Positions 13,992 to 21,489 of a stretch of DNA of 29,632 nt are shown here, in pieces (positions within the stretch are counted from its first letter, which is position 1; each line of letters opens with the position of its first letter). The notes under the pieces are model-generated. The model worked only from the letters and a program-made list of their open reading frames with translations. It ran no database searches and had not been told where the DNA came from. Position numbers and translations under genes: made by a program. The DNA comes from a virus, in the IMG/VR virus record IMGVR_UViG_3300023180_000283, positions 1 to 29,632 of that record; one strand, written 5' to 3'.

Positions 13992-15008
13992 ATGAAAAAG
14001 ACTTACTTCCTTCAAGTTCCTCAAACTTGCGAAGATCCCGCATGGAATGATATTATTTTTAAGATTCCAGCTCCAGAACAAGCCGATGGTATGCGGTTTG
14101 TTGAACGAAAGATTTTGATGACTTCTACTCCTAATAAGAAGAACAAACGAGGAGAAACTCAGAATCTTGCACGTCAAGCTGGTACTGGTAAAAGAGACGA
14201 AACCCTTCTAGGTAGTTTTGAAAAGGGTATCGACATCCGTGAAATGCCTCCGAAACTTATCAACGAAGACGGTTATCTGTCTCTCTATGGCGGTTACGGT
14301 CGTGCAGCAATCTTCGATGAACTTGGTTACTCTGCGTGGGTATATGACATCTATGAGTATGACCAATCTACCCGCAATGGTCTCCAGACAAATGATCTTG
14401 AAGTTCTAGAAGATGCTGCAATCAGTGATAACGGATCTGCAAAATCTAAACCCGCAGAAAAGTCTGATTATGTTGGCATTCTGATTCGTCGAATTAAGGA
14501 TCATGGGTGGAATCGTGACCAGATGCAGGAATGGTTCAACAGTATTGAACATTGTCTGACTAAACGACAGGTCGCAGAATACATCTCTTCTGCTATTCTC
14601 AAAGAACACGCAGAAGGTCGGATTGAATGGTTCAAAGAACATGAAATCAATCAGATTGTTGCAAACCATGATCCCAGTCTTATCATCCTGAATACGACTG
14701 ACGCAGAAAAAGGTAACAACCAACGCTTCATTCGTACTGCACGATCTATGATGCGTTCTTATGTCAATAGTGGTGGAGTTACTCAAGGTTATTGTCTCTG
14801 GAACAGTCAAGCTTCCAGTCATGAAGGTATTGACGATGCACACATTGCTGCAGAAAACATCATGAATGAATTTGTTGATGAATGTATGGAATTTGCAGCT
14901 GCAATCAACTATTTCAAGACCAAACCCTGCAAACCACAAAAAGTAGTCTTCCAGAAGATTGGTACAGATAATCTTGTGGGTTCAGTTGTAGACTATCCTG
15001 CACTTTAA
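13992..15008 (+). CDS. ParB-like (ParB/sulfiredoxin-fold) protein (338 aa)
   Basis: Residues about 80-120 carry a ParB-N-like motif: IDIREMPPKLI, then GYLSLYGGYGRAAIFDELGY and SAWVYDIYEYD. The central G-G-Y-G-R (100-104) corresponds to the G-x-H/G-R phosphate-binding box that binds DNA or nucleotide in this fold. The next 220 residues are mainly helical, with KRQVAEYISSAILKEHAEGR near the middle, and may be a DNA-binding region. ParB-fold phage proteins act variously as nucleases, NTPases or regulators; which applies here is unknown. ATG at 13992 is preferred over 13932, whose extra 20 residues are hydrophobic and atypical. The stop overlaps the next start (TAATG). Confidence 0.6.
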   Translation: MKKTYFLQVPQTCEDPAWNDIIFKIPAPEQADGMRFVERKILMTSTPNKKNKRGETQNLARQAGTGKRDETLLGSFEKGIDIREMPPKLINEDGYLSLYGGYGRAAIFDELGYSAWVYDIYEYDQSTRNGLQTNDLEVLEDAAISDNGSAKSKPAEKSDYVGILIRRIKDHGWNRDQMQEWFNSIEHCLTKRQVAEYISSAILKEHAEGRIEWFKEHEINQIVANHDPSLIILNTTDAEKGNNQRFIRTARSMMRSYVNSGGVTQGYCLWNSQASSHEGIDDAHIAAENIMNEFVDECMEFAAAINYFKTKPCKPQKVVFQKIGTDNLVGSVVDYPAL

Positions 15009-15496
15009 TGAAGACAGTTGTAAGACACTCTTACAAAGATGGAGAAATCTCAGAGACTAGAACTCTGGGATTTCTTCCCTTTAGTTATGATCCCACGGTC
15101 ATACAGTCGATTAGTTATGTTATATCTAATCACTTAACTCCGGATCTATTAACTAAAAAATATAGAGAGGAGAATGTAACAAACTCAATGTTTGGTCATT
15201 GTTATCATTCTACTCAAGCTTTATTTTATCTCATGGATACTGATAAATTAGTTCCAATGAGTGGAATTGACTACAGAAATGATACTCACTGGTGGCTTCA
15301 AGACAATAAAACTATCTACGATGTAACTGCTAATCAATATTATTCCGTTGGTCAAGTTCCCCCCTACGATGTAGGCAAAAAGACACAATGGTATGGTTGG
15401 AAACAAAGACCACACCAAAGATCTTTGAACTTAATGATGAAAGTTCTAGATTCTACATGGATAAAGTATACTTATACAATCAATAAAATTTCCTAA
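15008..15496 (+). CDS. Putative Cys-His-Asp enzyme (papain/transglutaminase-like pattern, 162 aa)
   Basis: Three conserved-looking islands stand out: FGHCYHSTQALFYLM (62-76, candidate nucleophile Cys65 at the start of a helix), NDTHWWLQDNKTIYDVTANQ (91-110, candidate His94 in a strand and Asp105), and a Trp/Arg-rich tail. A helix-borne Cys followed by His and Asp on consecutive strands is the order of papain/NlpC/transglutaminase-fold enzymes. I infer the fold from this order only. The role in infection (protein processing or amide chemistry) is unknown. It is coupled to the ParB-like gene. Confidence 0.5.
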   Translation: MKTVVRHSYKDGEISETRTLGFLPFSYDPTVIQSISYVISNHLTPDLLTKKYREENVTNSMFGHCYHSTQALFYLMDTDKLVPMSGIDYRNDTHWWLQDNKTIYDVTANQYYSVGQVPPYDVGKKTQWYGWKQRPHQRSLNLMMKVLDSTWIKYTYTINKIS

Positions 15497-15501
15497 TCCA
15501 A

Positions 15502-15536
15502 AACCCCTTGCCCCTTGTGGGGTGGGGGTGTATTCT
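15502..15536 (+). promoter_or_regulatory. GC-rich hairpin overlapping promoter TTGCCC-N17-TATTCT
   Basis: TTGCCC (15508-15513), a 17-nt spacer and TATTCT (15531-15536) form a sigma70-like promoter for the helicase gene. The same DNA holds a strong hairpin (CCCC/GGGG around TTGT, extended through G-T pairs to a second CCC/GGG tier) with no U tract after it. The hairpin may slow read-through or modulate the promoter. Confidence 0.6.
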
Positions 15537-15557
15537 AGCTGTATCGAAACGAGGTTA

Positions 15558-16745
15558 ATGCAACTCCGTCCTAACCAAATCCGTGCATTGGATGCAATGC
15601 TTGCATACGATAAAGGTCAAATCATTGTACCTACTGGTGGTGGGAAGACTCCTACCATGTTCTTTGATATTATCCGTAACTGCAAATATATTGACAACGG
15701 AATGACTACCGTTGTTGTAGCACCCCGCATCCTTCTTGCTGAACAACTCTCCGCAGAGTTTCTGGAGTTTATTGATACTAAGTACACTCATGTGATGCAT
15801 GTCCACAGTGGTGAGACTCATCACTTCTCTACTACTAATCCCGAGAAGATTGCACTGTTCGCTAACACTGCTCGCAGTGCAGGTGAGAACGTTCTGATCT
15901 TCACTACCTACAATTCTCTTGATCGTATTCGTCAAGCTGACATTGAGGTGAACAACATTTACTTTGACGAAGCCCACAACAGTGTTAAACGTAACTTCTT
16001 CGGTCCTACTGAGTATTTCAGTCATGAATCTGATCGTTGTTTTTTCTTTACCGCGACTCCTAAACATTCTCTCACGATCAACAAACCAGGGATGAATATG
16101 CCCGAGGTTTATGGTAATGTTATCTGCAACATTCCTGCACCTGAGTTGGTTGAACAGGGTTACATTCTTCCTCCTAAAGTTGTTGTCAAACAACTCGGAA
16201 TGGTTCAGGATAAGTTCAAGATCTGGTCGCGTGATAGTGACTTTCTGATCGAGTCGATTGATGACCAAAATGTAGACAAGATTCTGGTCTGTGCTAGAAC
16301 TACCAAACAGATCATGGGTCTGTTGAGTGACTCTGACTTCTGCAAAGATGTCGCGTCTCGTGGTTACTCTTGGATGACGATTACCTCCAAGACTGGTGCA
16401 ATTATTGATGGTCAAAAGGTGAACCGTGAGGTATTCTTTGACACTCTAAATGCATGGGGTAAAGATCCTAACAAGAAGTTTGTGGTTCTTCACCACTCCA
16501 TCCTGTCCGAAGGTATCAACGTCAACGGACTGGAAAGTGTCATCTTCCTCCGCAACATGGATTACATCGGTATCAGTCAATCTATCGGACGTGTTATCCG
16601 TCTGGGTGGCAAGTCTAAGACCTTTGGATTAGTCTGCATCCCTGTTTATGACTCTGTGGGTATCTCCACCTCTAAAAAGGTTCAGGCAGTTGTAGACACG
16701 GTGTTTAATCAAGGTCAACCTGCTATCTCCGAGATTCGCAGGTAA
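15558..16745 (+). CDS. SF2 DEAH-type DNA helicase/ATPase (395 aa)
   Basis: Both RecA-like lobes of a superfamily 2 helicase are present: MQLRPNQIRALDAML (Q-motif-like), Walker A VPTGGGKTPTMF (24-35), motif Ia VVVAPRILLAEQL, motif II YFDEAHN (135-141), motif III FFTATP (163-168), motif V-like LSEGINVNGLESVIFLRN (316-333) and motif VI SQSIGRVIRLGG (340-351). The compact form resembles UvsW and type I/III restriction helicase cores. In T4-like phages such enzymes remodel branched DNA during recombination-dependent replication. Whether this is the uvsW orthologue or an additional helicase cannot be told here. ATG 15558, preceded by ACGAGG, is chosen over an upstream extension spanning the promoter. 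Confidence 0.85.
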   Translation: MQLRPNQIRALDAMLAYDKGQIIVPTGGGKTPTMFFDIIRNCKYIDNGMTTVVVAPRILLAEQLSAEFLEFIDTKYTHVMHVHSGETHHFSTTNPEKIALFANTARSAGENVLIFTTYNSLDRIRQADIEVNNIYFDEAHNSVKRNFFGPTEYFSHESDRCFFFTATPKHSLTINKPGMNMPEVYGNVICNIPAPELVEQGYILPPKVVVKQLGMVQDKFKIWSRDSDFLIESIDDQNVDKILVCARTTKQIMGLLSDSDFCKDVASRGYSWMTITSKTGAIIDGQKVNREVFFDTLNAWGKDPNKKFVVLHHSILSEGINVNGLESVIFLRNMDYIGISQSIGRVIRLGGKSKTFGLVCIPVYDSVGISTSKKVQAVVDTVFNQGQPAISEIRR

Positions 16746-16776
16746 ATATACATAGTAATGTTCATTTTCTTCTAAC

Positions 16777-17814
16777 ATGAAAACAAAACCCTTACAAAAT
16801 TATGATTCAAGTGTTGGGCTTGAAGTGTATGATATTGATTGGAAATGTGAAGAAGAATTGCTGGAACTTGGAAGACTATGTTCCTCTCAGTGCATTGTAT
16901 ATCTAAATGAAGATATTTCTGTTAATGATCTATTTGACACAATGAGTTTGTGGGGTGAGCCTAGTAGGGCTTTCACTCATGAGTATATTTGCGATAAGAA
17001 ACTTACAGGTAGACATTGGAGAGAAATCCTTACTAATCTCGGTTACATTAGTAATGCAGCTGGTGACTATTTGAGTAAGGCAGTCGCTTACGTTAGTTAC
17101 AAACAAGAAGAAAAAGGTCGCCCCGCAGGTATGTTTCAAAACGGGGAATTGAATTGGCATTGCGATCAATGTGCCTTTGAAGATGGTCAACGAGTCATCG
17201 GACTTAAAAGTGTCAGTGATACTGAAAACAGCCAAACTCAGTTTCTTTGTACTCATGATGCCTATGAATCTTTAAGTTCTGAGATGAAAAGTCTTGTAAA
17301 AGAATTGGTCGTAAAACATAAATGGATTGACAACGAAATGGCGCCAATTCTAAACGACGTTCAGGCTAATCTTTTACGTTACAATATGGTTCCTCTTGAC
17401 GGAATGGAAACGTCTCTGTATAGTGAGACTGCATCTGGTCTCCCAGGAATGAAGATTCCAAGCTGTTCCTTTGATGGTTTCGTCGGAATGACTAGAGAGG
17501 AAAGTGATAAGGTATTAAATGAACTTAAAAATGTTGTTTTTAAGGACAAATACGTTTATACACAAAACTGGCAAGATGGTCAAGTTGTATTCATGGATCA
17601 AGAAATTACCATGCACAAGAGACCAACAAACATTGAGTCGGGTAATAAGAGAACCATGGCTAGATCTATCTTCTATGTGAATAAACTCTATGACAGTCTA
17701 AAGTCTCAAAAATCAACAAAAGTAAGATACAATGGATCATTCTATGATACTGAAGATTTTGTAAAATTTGTAGATGAGGATCGTAAAAAACGATTTTCAC
17801 TGTCACGAACCTGA
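16777..17814 (+). CDS. TauD/TfdA-like 2-oxoglutarate dioxygenase (345 aa)
   Basis: The metal-binding facial triad is visible: H128-x-D130 in LNWHCDQCAFEDG, and the distal H280 in VFMDQEITMHKRP. The 2OG-anchoring Arg is R292 or R296 in NKRTMARSIFYV. The N-terminal strand GLEVYDIDW, the helix around 24-36 and the TQNWQDGQVVFMD jelly-roll strand fit the TauD/gamma-butyrobetaine hydroxylase group. These enzymes hydroxylate small molecules. The substrate is unknown, but an auxiliary metabolic role in the host (sulfonate, amino-acid or cofactor chemistry) or nucleotide/protein modification is possible. It has no overlap with neighbours, and GGTAAATA at its 5' side is a weak late-type octamer. Confidence 0.8.
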   Translation: MKTKPLQNYDSSVGLEVYDIDWKCEEELLELGRLCSSQCIVYLNEDISVNDLFDTMSLWGEPSRAFTHEYICDKKLTGRHWREILTNLGYISNAAGDYLSKAVAYVSYKQEEKGRPAGMFQNGELNWHCDQCAFEDGQRVIGLKSVSDTENSQTQFLCTHDAYESLSSEMKSLVKELVVKHKWIDNEMAPILNDVQANLLRYNMVPLDGMETSLYSETASGLPGMKIPSCSFDGFVGMTREESDKVLNELKNVVFKDKYVYTQNWQDGQVVFMDQEITMHKRPTNIESGNKRTMARSIFYVNKLYDSLKSQKSTKVRYNGSFYDTEDFVKFVDEDRKKRFSLSRT

Positions 17815-17846
17815 ACTGACCTTTTGATCACTTACCAATTTTAATC

Positions 17847-18392
17847 ATGAAAGACTGGACTATCTACTGCGAGAAAACTTACAACAACCTGAGAGCAAAC
17901 CGCCACAACTGGGGTAGATCTTCAGAGTGGGATCGAGCTATTACTCGTGACTTTTATCTTGGTGTATTTGACTGCGGCAATCCTAATCCAAGTGGGCTGA
18001 TTAGTGAGAATGCTTATGTTAACAAGATGAACAAAGGTAAAACTACTCACGATCATTGCCTTTCTCCGCAGTTCATTGGTCGGATGATTATGGATAATCA
18101 AGACATCTATCTCGATGATTATGAGAAGTTCAAAGAGATTTTCTGGTCTGCATGTAGGACGATCATTGTTACACAGAAGGAGAATGAATCTCTCTCATTC
18201 CTTACAACCAATGACCAAGATGGTTACAGGATTCTTGTATCGACAGATAAGAAATATCAACACTTAGGTATCAAACTTTATGAGAGGGAAGAGGGCAGAA
18301 TCCATTGGAAGTATGCTCGACCCATCCACAACAATATCATTGAAGTTCCTCAAGAACTGTTAGAATACGAAAAGAATTACTTGGTTGCATGA
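17847..18392 (+). CDS. Conserved-looking hypothetical protein (181 aa)
   Basis: MKDWTIYCEKTYNNLRANRH is followed by the Trp/Arg-rich NWGRSSEWDRA, then FDCGNPNP (41-48), and THDHCLSPQFIGRMIMDN (68-85). The D69-H70-C71 island with a preceding Lys/Asn-rich segment and following helix faintly resembles an HNH core, but the second half of that motif is not identifiable. The C-terminal half is a beta-rich region (YRILVSTDKKYQHLGIKLYE). Function unknown. It overlaps the next gene by 4 nt (ATGA). Confidence 0.7.
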   Translation: MKDWTIYCEKTYNNLRANRHNWGRSSEWDRAITRDFYLGVFDCGNPNPSGLISENAYVNKMNKGKTTHDHCLSPQFIGRMIMDNQDIYLDDYEKFKEIFWSACRTIIVTQKENESLSFLTTNDQDGYRILVSTDKKYQHLGIKLYEREEGRIHWKYARPIHNNIIEVPQELLEYEKNYLVA

Positions 18393-18811
18393 TTTTTCCT
18401 AACGAAACTATTCTAGATCCTGATAACGGACCCAGTGGGTTTGCTACACCAGACTTCACCATGGCTGCCGTTCCAGTGATAGGATCTAATGAGTATTGCA
18501 TTATTGCTTTCGGTACGCAACATGAGTATTGTAAAGATCGTAAGACTGCCGAGATTAAATTAGAACAACTCTGGAAGGCGACACGAAAATCGGCAAAGGG
18601 TACTAAGACACCTGCCAAACAAAAATCACAAAAAAACAAAAGTTCGCTCAAATTAAAACCCAGTGATGGCAAGGGTTCTGGTGTTACCGCTCGGGATCAA
18701 AAGGAGAAAGCTGCACCTAAACAGACCAAAAAGATCCCGAACGGGAAGACTAGGACACCTAAGAAACCGTACACTCTTCACCCGAATCCGCTCCTGGATG
18801 CATTATCTTAG
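18389..18811 (+). CDS. Hypothetical protein with long basic tail (140 aa)
   Basis: The N-terminal 65 residues look folded (MIFPNETILDPDNGPSGFAT, then EYCIIAFGTQHEYCKDRKTA). Residues 66-130 are a disordered Lys/Thr/Ser/Pro-rich tail with many KxxK steps, likely to bind nucleic acid or an acidic partner non-specifically. It is coupled to the upstream gene by ATGA. A TATCTTAGC promoter-like motif lies over its last codons. No family is recognised. Confidence 0.65.
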   Translation: MIFPNETILDPDNGPSGFATPDFTMAAVPVIGSNEYCIIAFGTQHEYCKDRKTAEIKLEQLWKATRKSAKGTKTPAKQKSQKNKSSLKLKPSDGKGSGVTARDQKEKAAPKQTKKIPNGKTRTPKKPYTLHPNPLLDALS

Positions 18812-18822
18812 CTAAGTTGAGG
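18804..18822 (+). promoter_or_regulatory. Cassette-type -10 and leader inside the end of a gene
   Basis: TATCTT (18804-18809) followed by AGC and GTTGAGG matches the -10 plus leader of the cassette family, but the upstream stem-loop and -35 box are not recognisable. GAGG (18819-18822) sits 6 nt before the next ATG and serves as Shine-Dalgarno. Confidence 0.4.
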
Positions 18823-18828
18823 TTAAAC

Positions 18829-19044
18829 ATGACTGCTACTAAAACCAAACGAGTTTGTGTAACTCCGTTGTCTAGCAAAGCTAAGAATCGCTTTGCTAAC
18901 ATTATGGATCTTTTTCACACTTGTACTGTAGAACAAGAACGAAACATTGATGGAATTGATCACATGTTCCTCGTTTCTTTGAATCGTCAATACTGTTTCT
19001 GGGTTCCCAAAAAAGGTAACGACCACTGGAAAGTTGAGAAGTGA
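18829..19044 (+). CDS. Small hypothetical protein (71 aa)
   Basis: MTATKTKRVCVTPLSSKAKN is followed by an amphipathic helix (RFANIMDLFHTC) and paired strands (HMFLVSLNRQYCFWVPKKGN). The fold impression is alpha plus beta, slightly basic. The Shine-Dalgarno GAGG sits 6 nt upstream. The stop overlaps the next start as GTGA. Function unknown. Confidence 0.7.
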   Translation: MTATKTKRVCVTPLSSKAKNRFANIMDLFHTCTVEQERNIDGIDHMFLVSLNRQYCFWVPKKGNDHWKVEK

Positions 19045-19358
19045 ATAATGTCCCCGAAGAAATCTTACGAGAGATACAATCAAGATTCTCGCACATTCCT
19101 CCGACAGGATATAGATACGAAACGCTTCCTTTTAAGCGTGACATGTATTCTATCTGGACTGTATATGATCGTGGGTTTAGTTACAATGGTAATAGTCCAT
19201 CTTACTGCATCTGGGGATTCTACGATGCAAAGAAACGATGCTTTAAAGCTCCCATCAATGCCACCAAACCAGGCGATACGGTAGAATTAGAGGATACAAC
19301 TCCATACACAGCTATGCCTCTTAATCTTAATCCTTTGGAAATGTGTTTCGCAAAATGA
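19041..19358 (+). CDS. Hypothetical protein, GTG start (105 aa)
   Basis: The protein begins (V/M)NNVPEEILREIQSRFSHIP and continues as a beta-rich aromatic protein (YETLPFKRDMYSIWTVYDRG, then SPSYCIWGFYDAKKRC). GTG at 19041 is chosen because it overlaps the upstream stop as GTGA, the same coupling geometry as the ATGA junctions, and no ATG follows for over 100 nt in frame. The opening amphipathic helix supports this start. No known function. Confidence 0.75.
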   Translation: MNNVPEEILREIQSRFSHIPPTGYRYETLPFKRDMYSIWTVYDRGFSYNGNSPSYCIWGFYDAKKRCFKAPINATKPGDTVELEDTTPYTAMPLNLNPLEMCFAK

Positions 19359-19738
19359 ATTACACAATCAGATGGTCTGCGCCTAAACAAGGTACGGTAA
19401 GTACCGAAATTGATGCTATCAATTCTTTCGCAGCTCGTGAACAATTTAATTCTCTCTATTCCGAAATAGATGGTATAAGTGTAATCAGTGTAACTCCAAC
19501 TTTCAAAAGTGAAGAACTTCACAGACTTCAATCTGAATCAGTAACTGAACGTGAAGTTAGTGGCTATGATCGTGATATAAGCTTCGGTATTTTGATGTTC
19601 GGATCATTTGGAGCTTTAATCTTAATTGCATATGGAGCTTTTACTGCTCCAGGTGGTATCATAACAATGATAATCGGAGGCGGACTGGGATTTTTAACCT
19701 ATAAGTTTGCTGATGCATTGGCAACAAAAGGATGGTAA
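19355..19738 (+). CDS. Two-span membrane protein (127 aa)
   Basis: A cytoplasmic alpha/beta N-terminus (MNYTIRWSAPKQGTVSTEID, with a helix at 20-37) is followed by two hydrophobic segments at about 76-97 and 100-120, Gly-rich in the second (GGIITMIIGGGLGFLTY). The topology suggests a helical hairpin in the inner membrane. It is coupled to the upstream gene (ATGA at 19355). Function unknown; modification of the host membrane is a guess. Confidence 0.75.
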   Translation: MNYTIRWSAPKQGTVSTEIDAINSFAAREQFNSLYSEIDGISVISVTPTFKSEELHRLQSESVTEREVSGYDRDISFGILMFGSFGALILIAYGAFTAPGGIITMIIGGGLGFLTYKFADALATKGW

Positions 19739-19742
19739 ATAC

Positions 19743-19771
19743 TTGACAAATACAAACAAAACATTTACACT
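19743..19771 (+). promoter_or_regulatory. Sigma70-like promoter TTGACA-N17-TACACT
   Basis: A consensus -35 box TTGACA (19743-19748) and -10 TACACT (19766-19771) have ideal 17-nt spacing, 23 nt upstream of the next ATG. It is the best canonical host-type promoter in the window and implies early expression of the downstream pair. Confidence 0.75.
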
Positions 19772-19794
19772 TTAGAAGTAATTTACAAACAACA

Positions 19795-20040
19795 ATGGCA
19801 CAAAAGTTTTTCTATGTCGTGGATCATTATGTTCCCTTCCCCAGTAGCGAATACGGTGGAATCTGGAACGTGATTGCTGAAGACGATGAAGATTGTTTTG
19901 AGTTGATCGTTGCTCAAGATGACGGTAACTTCAATCAACCTCACTACAATAAACTTCGAGAGAATATCGAGAAGTCTTATACCTATGCTCTCGCAGAAGA
20001 AAATCTAGATTCTTGCATTGTTGCCGAGTTTACTACATGA
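19795..20040 (+). CDS. Small acidic hypothetical protein (81 aa)
   Basis: MAQKFFYVVDHYVPFPSSEY begins a beta-alpha-beta protein with the strand GGIWNVIAEDDEDCFELIV followed by an acidic helical C-terminus. It is driven by the TTGACA/TACACT promoter and coupled by ATGA to the next gene. I recognise no family. Confidence 0.7.
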   Translation: MAQKFFYVVDHYVPFPSSEYGGIWNVIAEDDEDCFELIVAQDDGNFNQPHYNKLRENIEKSYTYALAEENLDSCIVAEFTT

Positions 20041-20228
20041 GCAATCCATTAAATGTAGACTTTTGTCCTCATGAGTGTAATACTCTATACAAAGCTTTGA
20101 GGTATTATCAAATAAACAAGTCAGTTCTTGGTTCTAAAGAGTATCAACAAATTGATCTTATGTTACAGAAACTCCAACCACATTACACTAATAGTGTAAT
20201 AGAACCTGCCTATCAATCTGATAGATAA
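20037..20228 (+). CDS. Small hypothetical protein (63 aa)
   Basis: MSNPLNVDFCPHECNTLYKA is followed by a helical region ending SVIEPAYQSDR. C10, H12 and C14 could touch a metal but are too few for a clear site. ATG at 20037 overlaps the upstream stop; the longer frame from 20013 is discarded. Function unknown. Confidence 0.65.
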   Translation: MSNPLNVDFCPHECNTLYKALRYYQINKSVLGSKEYQQIDLMLQKLQPHYTNSVIEPAYQSDR

Positions 20229-20242
20229 ATTAGAGTTTTTGG

Positions 20243-20419
20243 ATGACAATGGAGTTCAATCATCAACAATTAGATCCAAATCAATTACAACGAGTTCATA
20301 AACAGAAGATGGAAGCTGTAAAGTTGCTTATGACAGAGATCATAGACAATCCATCAACAATTCATATGGATGATTTGAAACAAGTTATAGACTATCTTGA
20401 TAAAGATAGTGACAGTTGA
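20243..20419 (+). CDS. Small helical hypothetical protein (58 aa)
   Basis: MTMEFNHQQLDPNQLQRVHK continues with two amphipathic helices (KMEAVKLLMTEIID and MDDLKQVIDYLD) joined by NPSTIH. The ATG at 20249 is an alternative start. The stop TGA (20417-20419) lies in the loop of the next cassette stem. Function unknown. Confidence 0.6.
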   Translation: MTMEFNHQQLDPNQLQRVHKQKMEAVKLLMTEIIDNPSTIHMDDLKQVIDYLDKDSDS

Positions 20420-20471
20420 AAATGCTGCACACTCTCCTTGACAGGGGAGTTTTTTCGTGTATTATGGCCAT
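20411..20471 (+). promoter_or_regulatory. Promoter cassette 2, fused to a terminator
   Basis: It opens like other cassettes: GACAGTTGAAAATGCTGCAC with a CAG/CTG stem around the stop codon. The promoter is TTGACA (20438-20443), a 16-nt spacer, TATTAT (20460-20465), then GGCCATATG, the family leader. The -35 box lies in the loop of the intrinsic terminator at 20431-20455, so termination of the upstream transcript and initiation of the next share the same bases. Confidence 0.7.
20431..20455 (+). terminator. Rho-independent terminator overlapping a -35 box
   Basis: ACTCTCC (20431-20437) pairs with GGGGAGT (20444-20450) with one T-G pair. The loop is TTGACA, and the hairpin runs into a T tract to 20455. 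Confidence 0.8.
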
Positions 20472-21413
20472 ATGAAAAAGAACACTCACCTAGAACATCC
20501 TGAGGATTCTCTACTTGAGGGTCGGGAAAGTTTCCGTCAGATGCTTAACTTTCTGTGGGAACGTAATAATACTTTATCCGTCAAGTATGATGGTGCTCCC
20601 GCTGTAGTTTGGGGTATCAATCCTGAGAACGGTAAGTTCTTTGTGGGTACGAAAAGTGTATTCAATAAAGTAAAAGTTAAGATAAACTATACTCACGCAG
20701 ATATTGAAACTAATCACGGACATATTCAAAATGTAGCATCCATTCTGCACATGTGTTTTGAATGTCTTCCTAGATTGCAGGGAATCTATCAAGGTGACTT
20801 CATAGGTTGGGGTGGTTCGAATACATTTACTCCGAATACAATTACTTACAAGATGACTCAGGAGATTCACCCTGAATCTATAGTCTTTGCTGCACACACT
20901 CATTATGTTGGTGAGACCATAAAAGATGCGGAGGTTCGCTTCAGTTTCCCTTGGGATGTTACTCCTCCTGAAGTATATTCTGAACGTCCAAAAGAGAAAC
21001 CTTTTCAACAAACTAAGACTCATTTCTTGAACACTAATGCAACCATTACCTCCCGTCATCGTCGGATTGATTACCTTCTTGGTCTTGCAGATTTGGTTAG
21101 CAATTTTGTTAGATTACCTGAAGGAAAAGAAGGACAAGAACTGAAAAAGTCCATCAATCATTGTATTCGTTTAGAGAAAGATTTGTCTTGTGCAGGTATG
21201 GGTAAGAGATTAACTTTCCTCTATAAACTTATCATCCACATCAAACATTTGTTGATGGAAGGTATGTCTGCTGAAGAGGACATTGAGTGTTACTTTGCTG
21301 GTGAAGAATGTGATCATGAGGGTTACGTTATGACCAATGAGTTTGGCACATTCAAACTCATCAATCGTCGGGAGTTTAGTTTTAGAAACTTCACCGCACA
21401 GAAGTCCTGGTGA
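20472..21413 (+). CDS. Ligase-like nucleotidyltransferase (KxDG motif) (313 aa)
   Basis: The motifs of the covalent nucleotidyltransferase superfamily (DNA/RNA ligases and capping enzymes) appear in order. Motif I is SVKYDGAPAVVWG (36-48), with K38 as candidate adenylated lysine. VGTKSVFNK follows, then motif III-like GIYQGDFIGWGG (104-115), motif IV EGYVM (283-287) and motif V FKLINRREFSF (294-304). About 100 helical residues (about 190-280) are inserted before motif IV, which is unusual. Such enzymes seal or repair DNA or RNA ends; the substrate here is unknown, and a tRNA/RNA repair role would fit the phage tRNA genes. ATG 20472 is used; the GTG at 20457 lies over the promoter. Confidence 0.7.
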   Translation: MKKNTHLEHPEDSLLEGRESFRQMLNFLWERNNTLSVKYDGAPAVVWGINPENGKFFVGTKSVFNKVKVKINYTHADIETNHGHIQNVASILHMCFECLPRLQGIYQGDFIGWGGSNTFTPNTITYKMTQEIHPESIVFAAHTHYVGETIKDAEVRFSFPWDVTPPEVYSERPKEKPFQQTKTHFLNTNATITSRHRRIDYLLGLADLVSNFVRLPEGKEGQELKKSINHCIRLEKDLSCAGMGKRLTFLYKLIIHIKHLLMEGMSAEEDIECYFAGEECDHEGYVMTNEFGTFKLINRREFSFRNFTAQKSW

Positions 21414-21489
21414 CGGTTCACAGACTGGCCACAGATCCTGCCAGAGGTCGCCAGATACGATACATTAGCCATGTTGAGTTCACTAATCC
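21410..21489 (+). promoter_or_regulatory. Promoter cassette 3 (repeat family)
   Basis: The stop TGA of the ligase-like gene lies in the stem GTGA/TCAC (21410-21413 with 21418-21421). The promoter is CTGCCA (21438-21443), a 17-nt spacer, and TACATT (21461-21466), followed by the leader AGCCATGTTGAG. The spacer block GAGGTCGCCAG is identical to cassette 1. Confidence 0.7.

Noticed and set aside
14406-14939. 177-codon open frame on the minus strand
   Set aside because: It is a shadow of the ParB-like gene, with Cys/Phe-rich nonsense composition.
15555-16415. 286-codon open frame on the minus strand
   Set aside because: It lies wholly opposite the SF2 helicase gene, whose motifs I-VI are intact; the antisense product has no recognisable features.
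19048-19284. 78-codon + strand frame starting with ATG
   Set aside because: It overlaps the GTG-start gene at 19041 in another frame; the 19041 frame has GTGA coupling and better protein-like composition.
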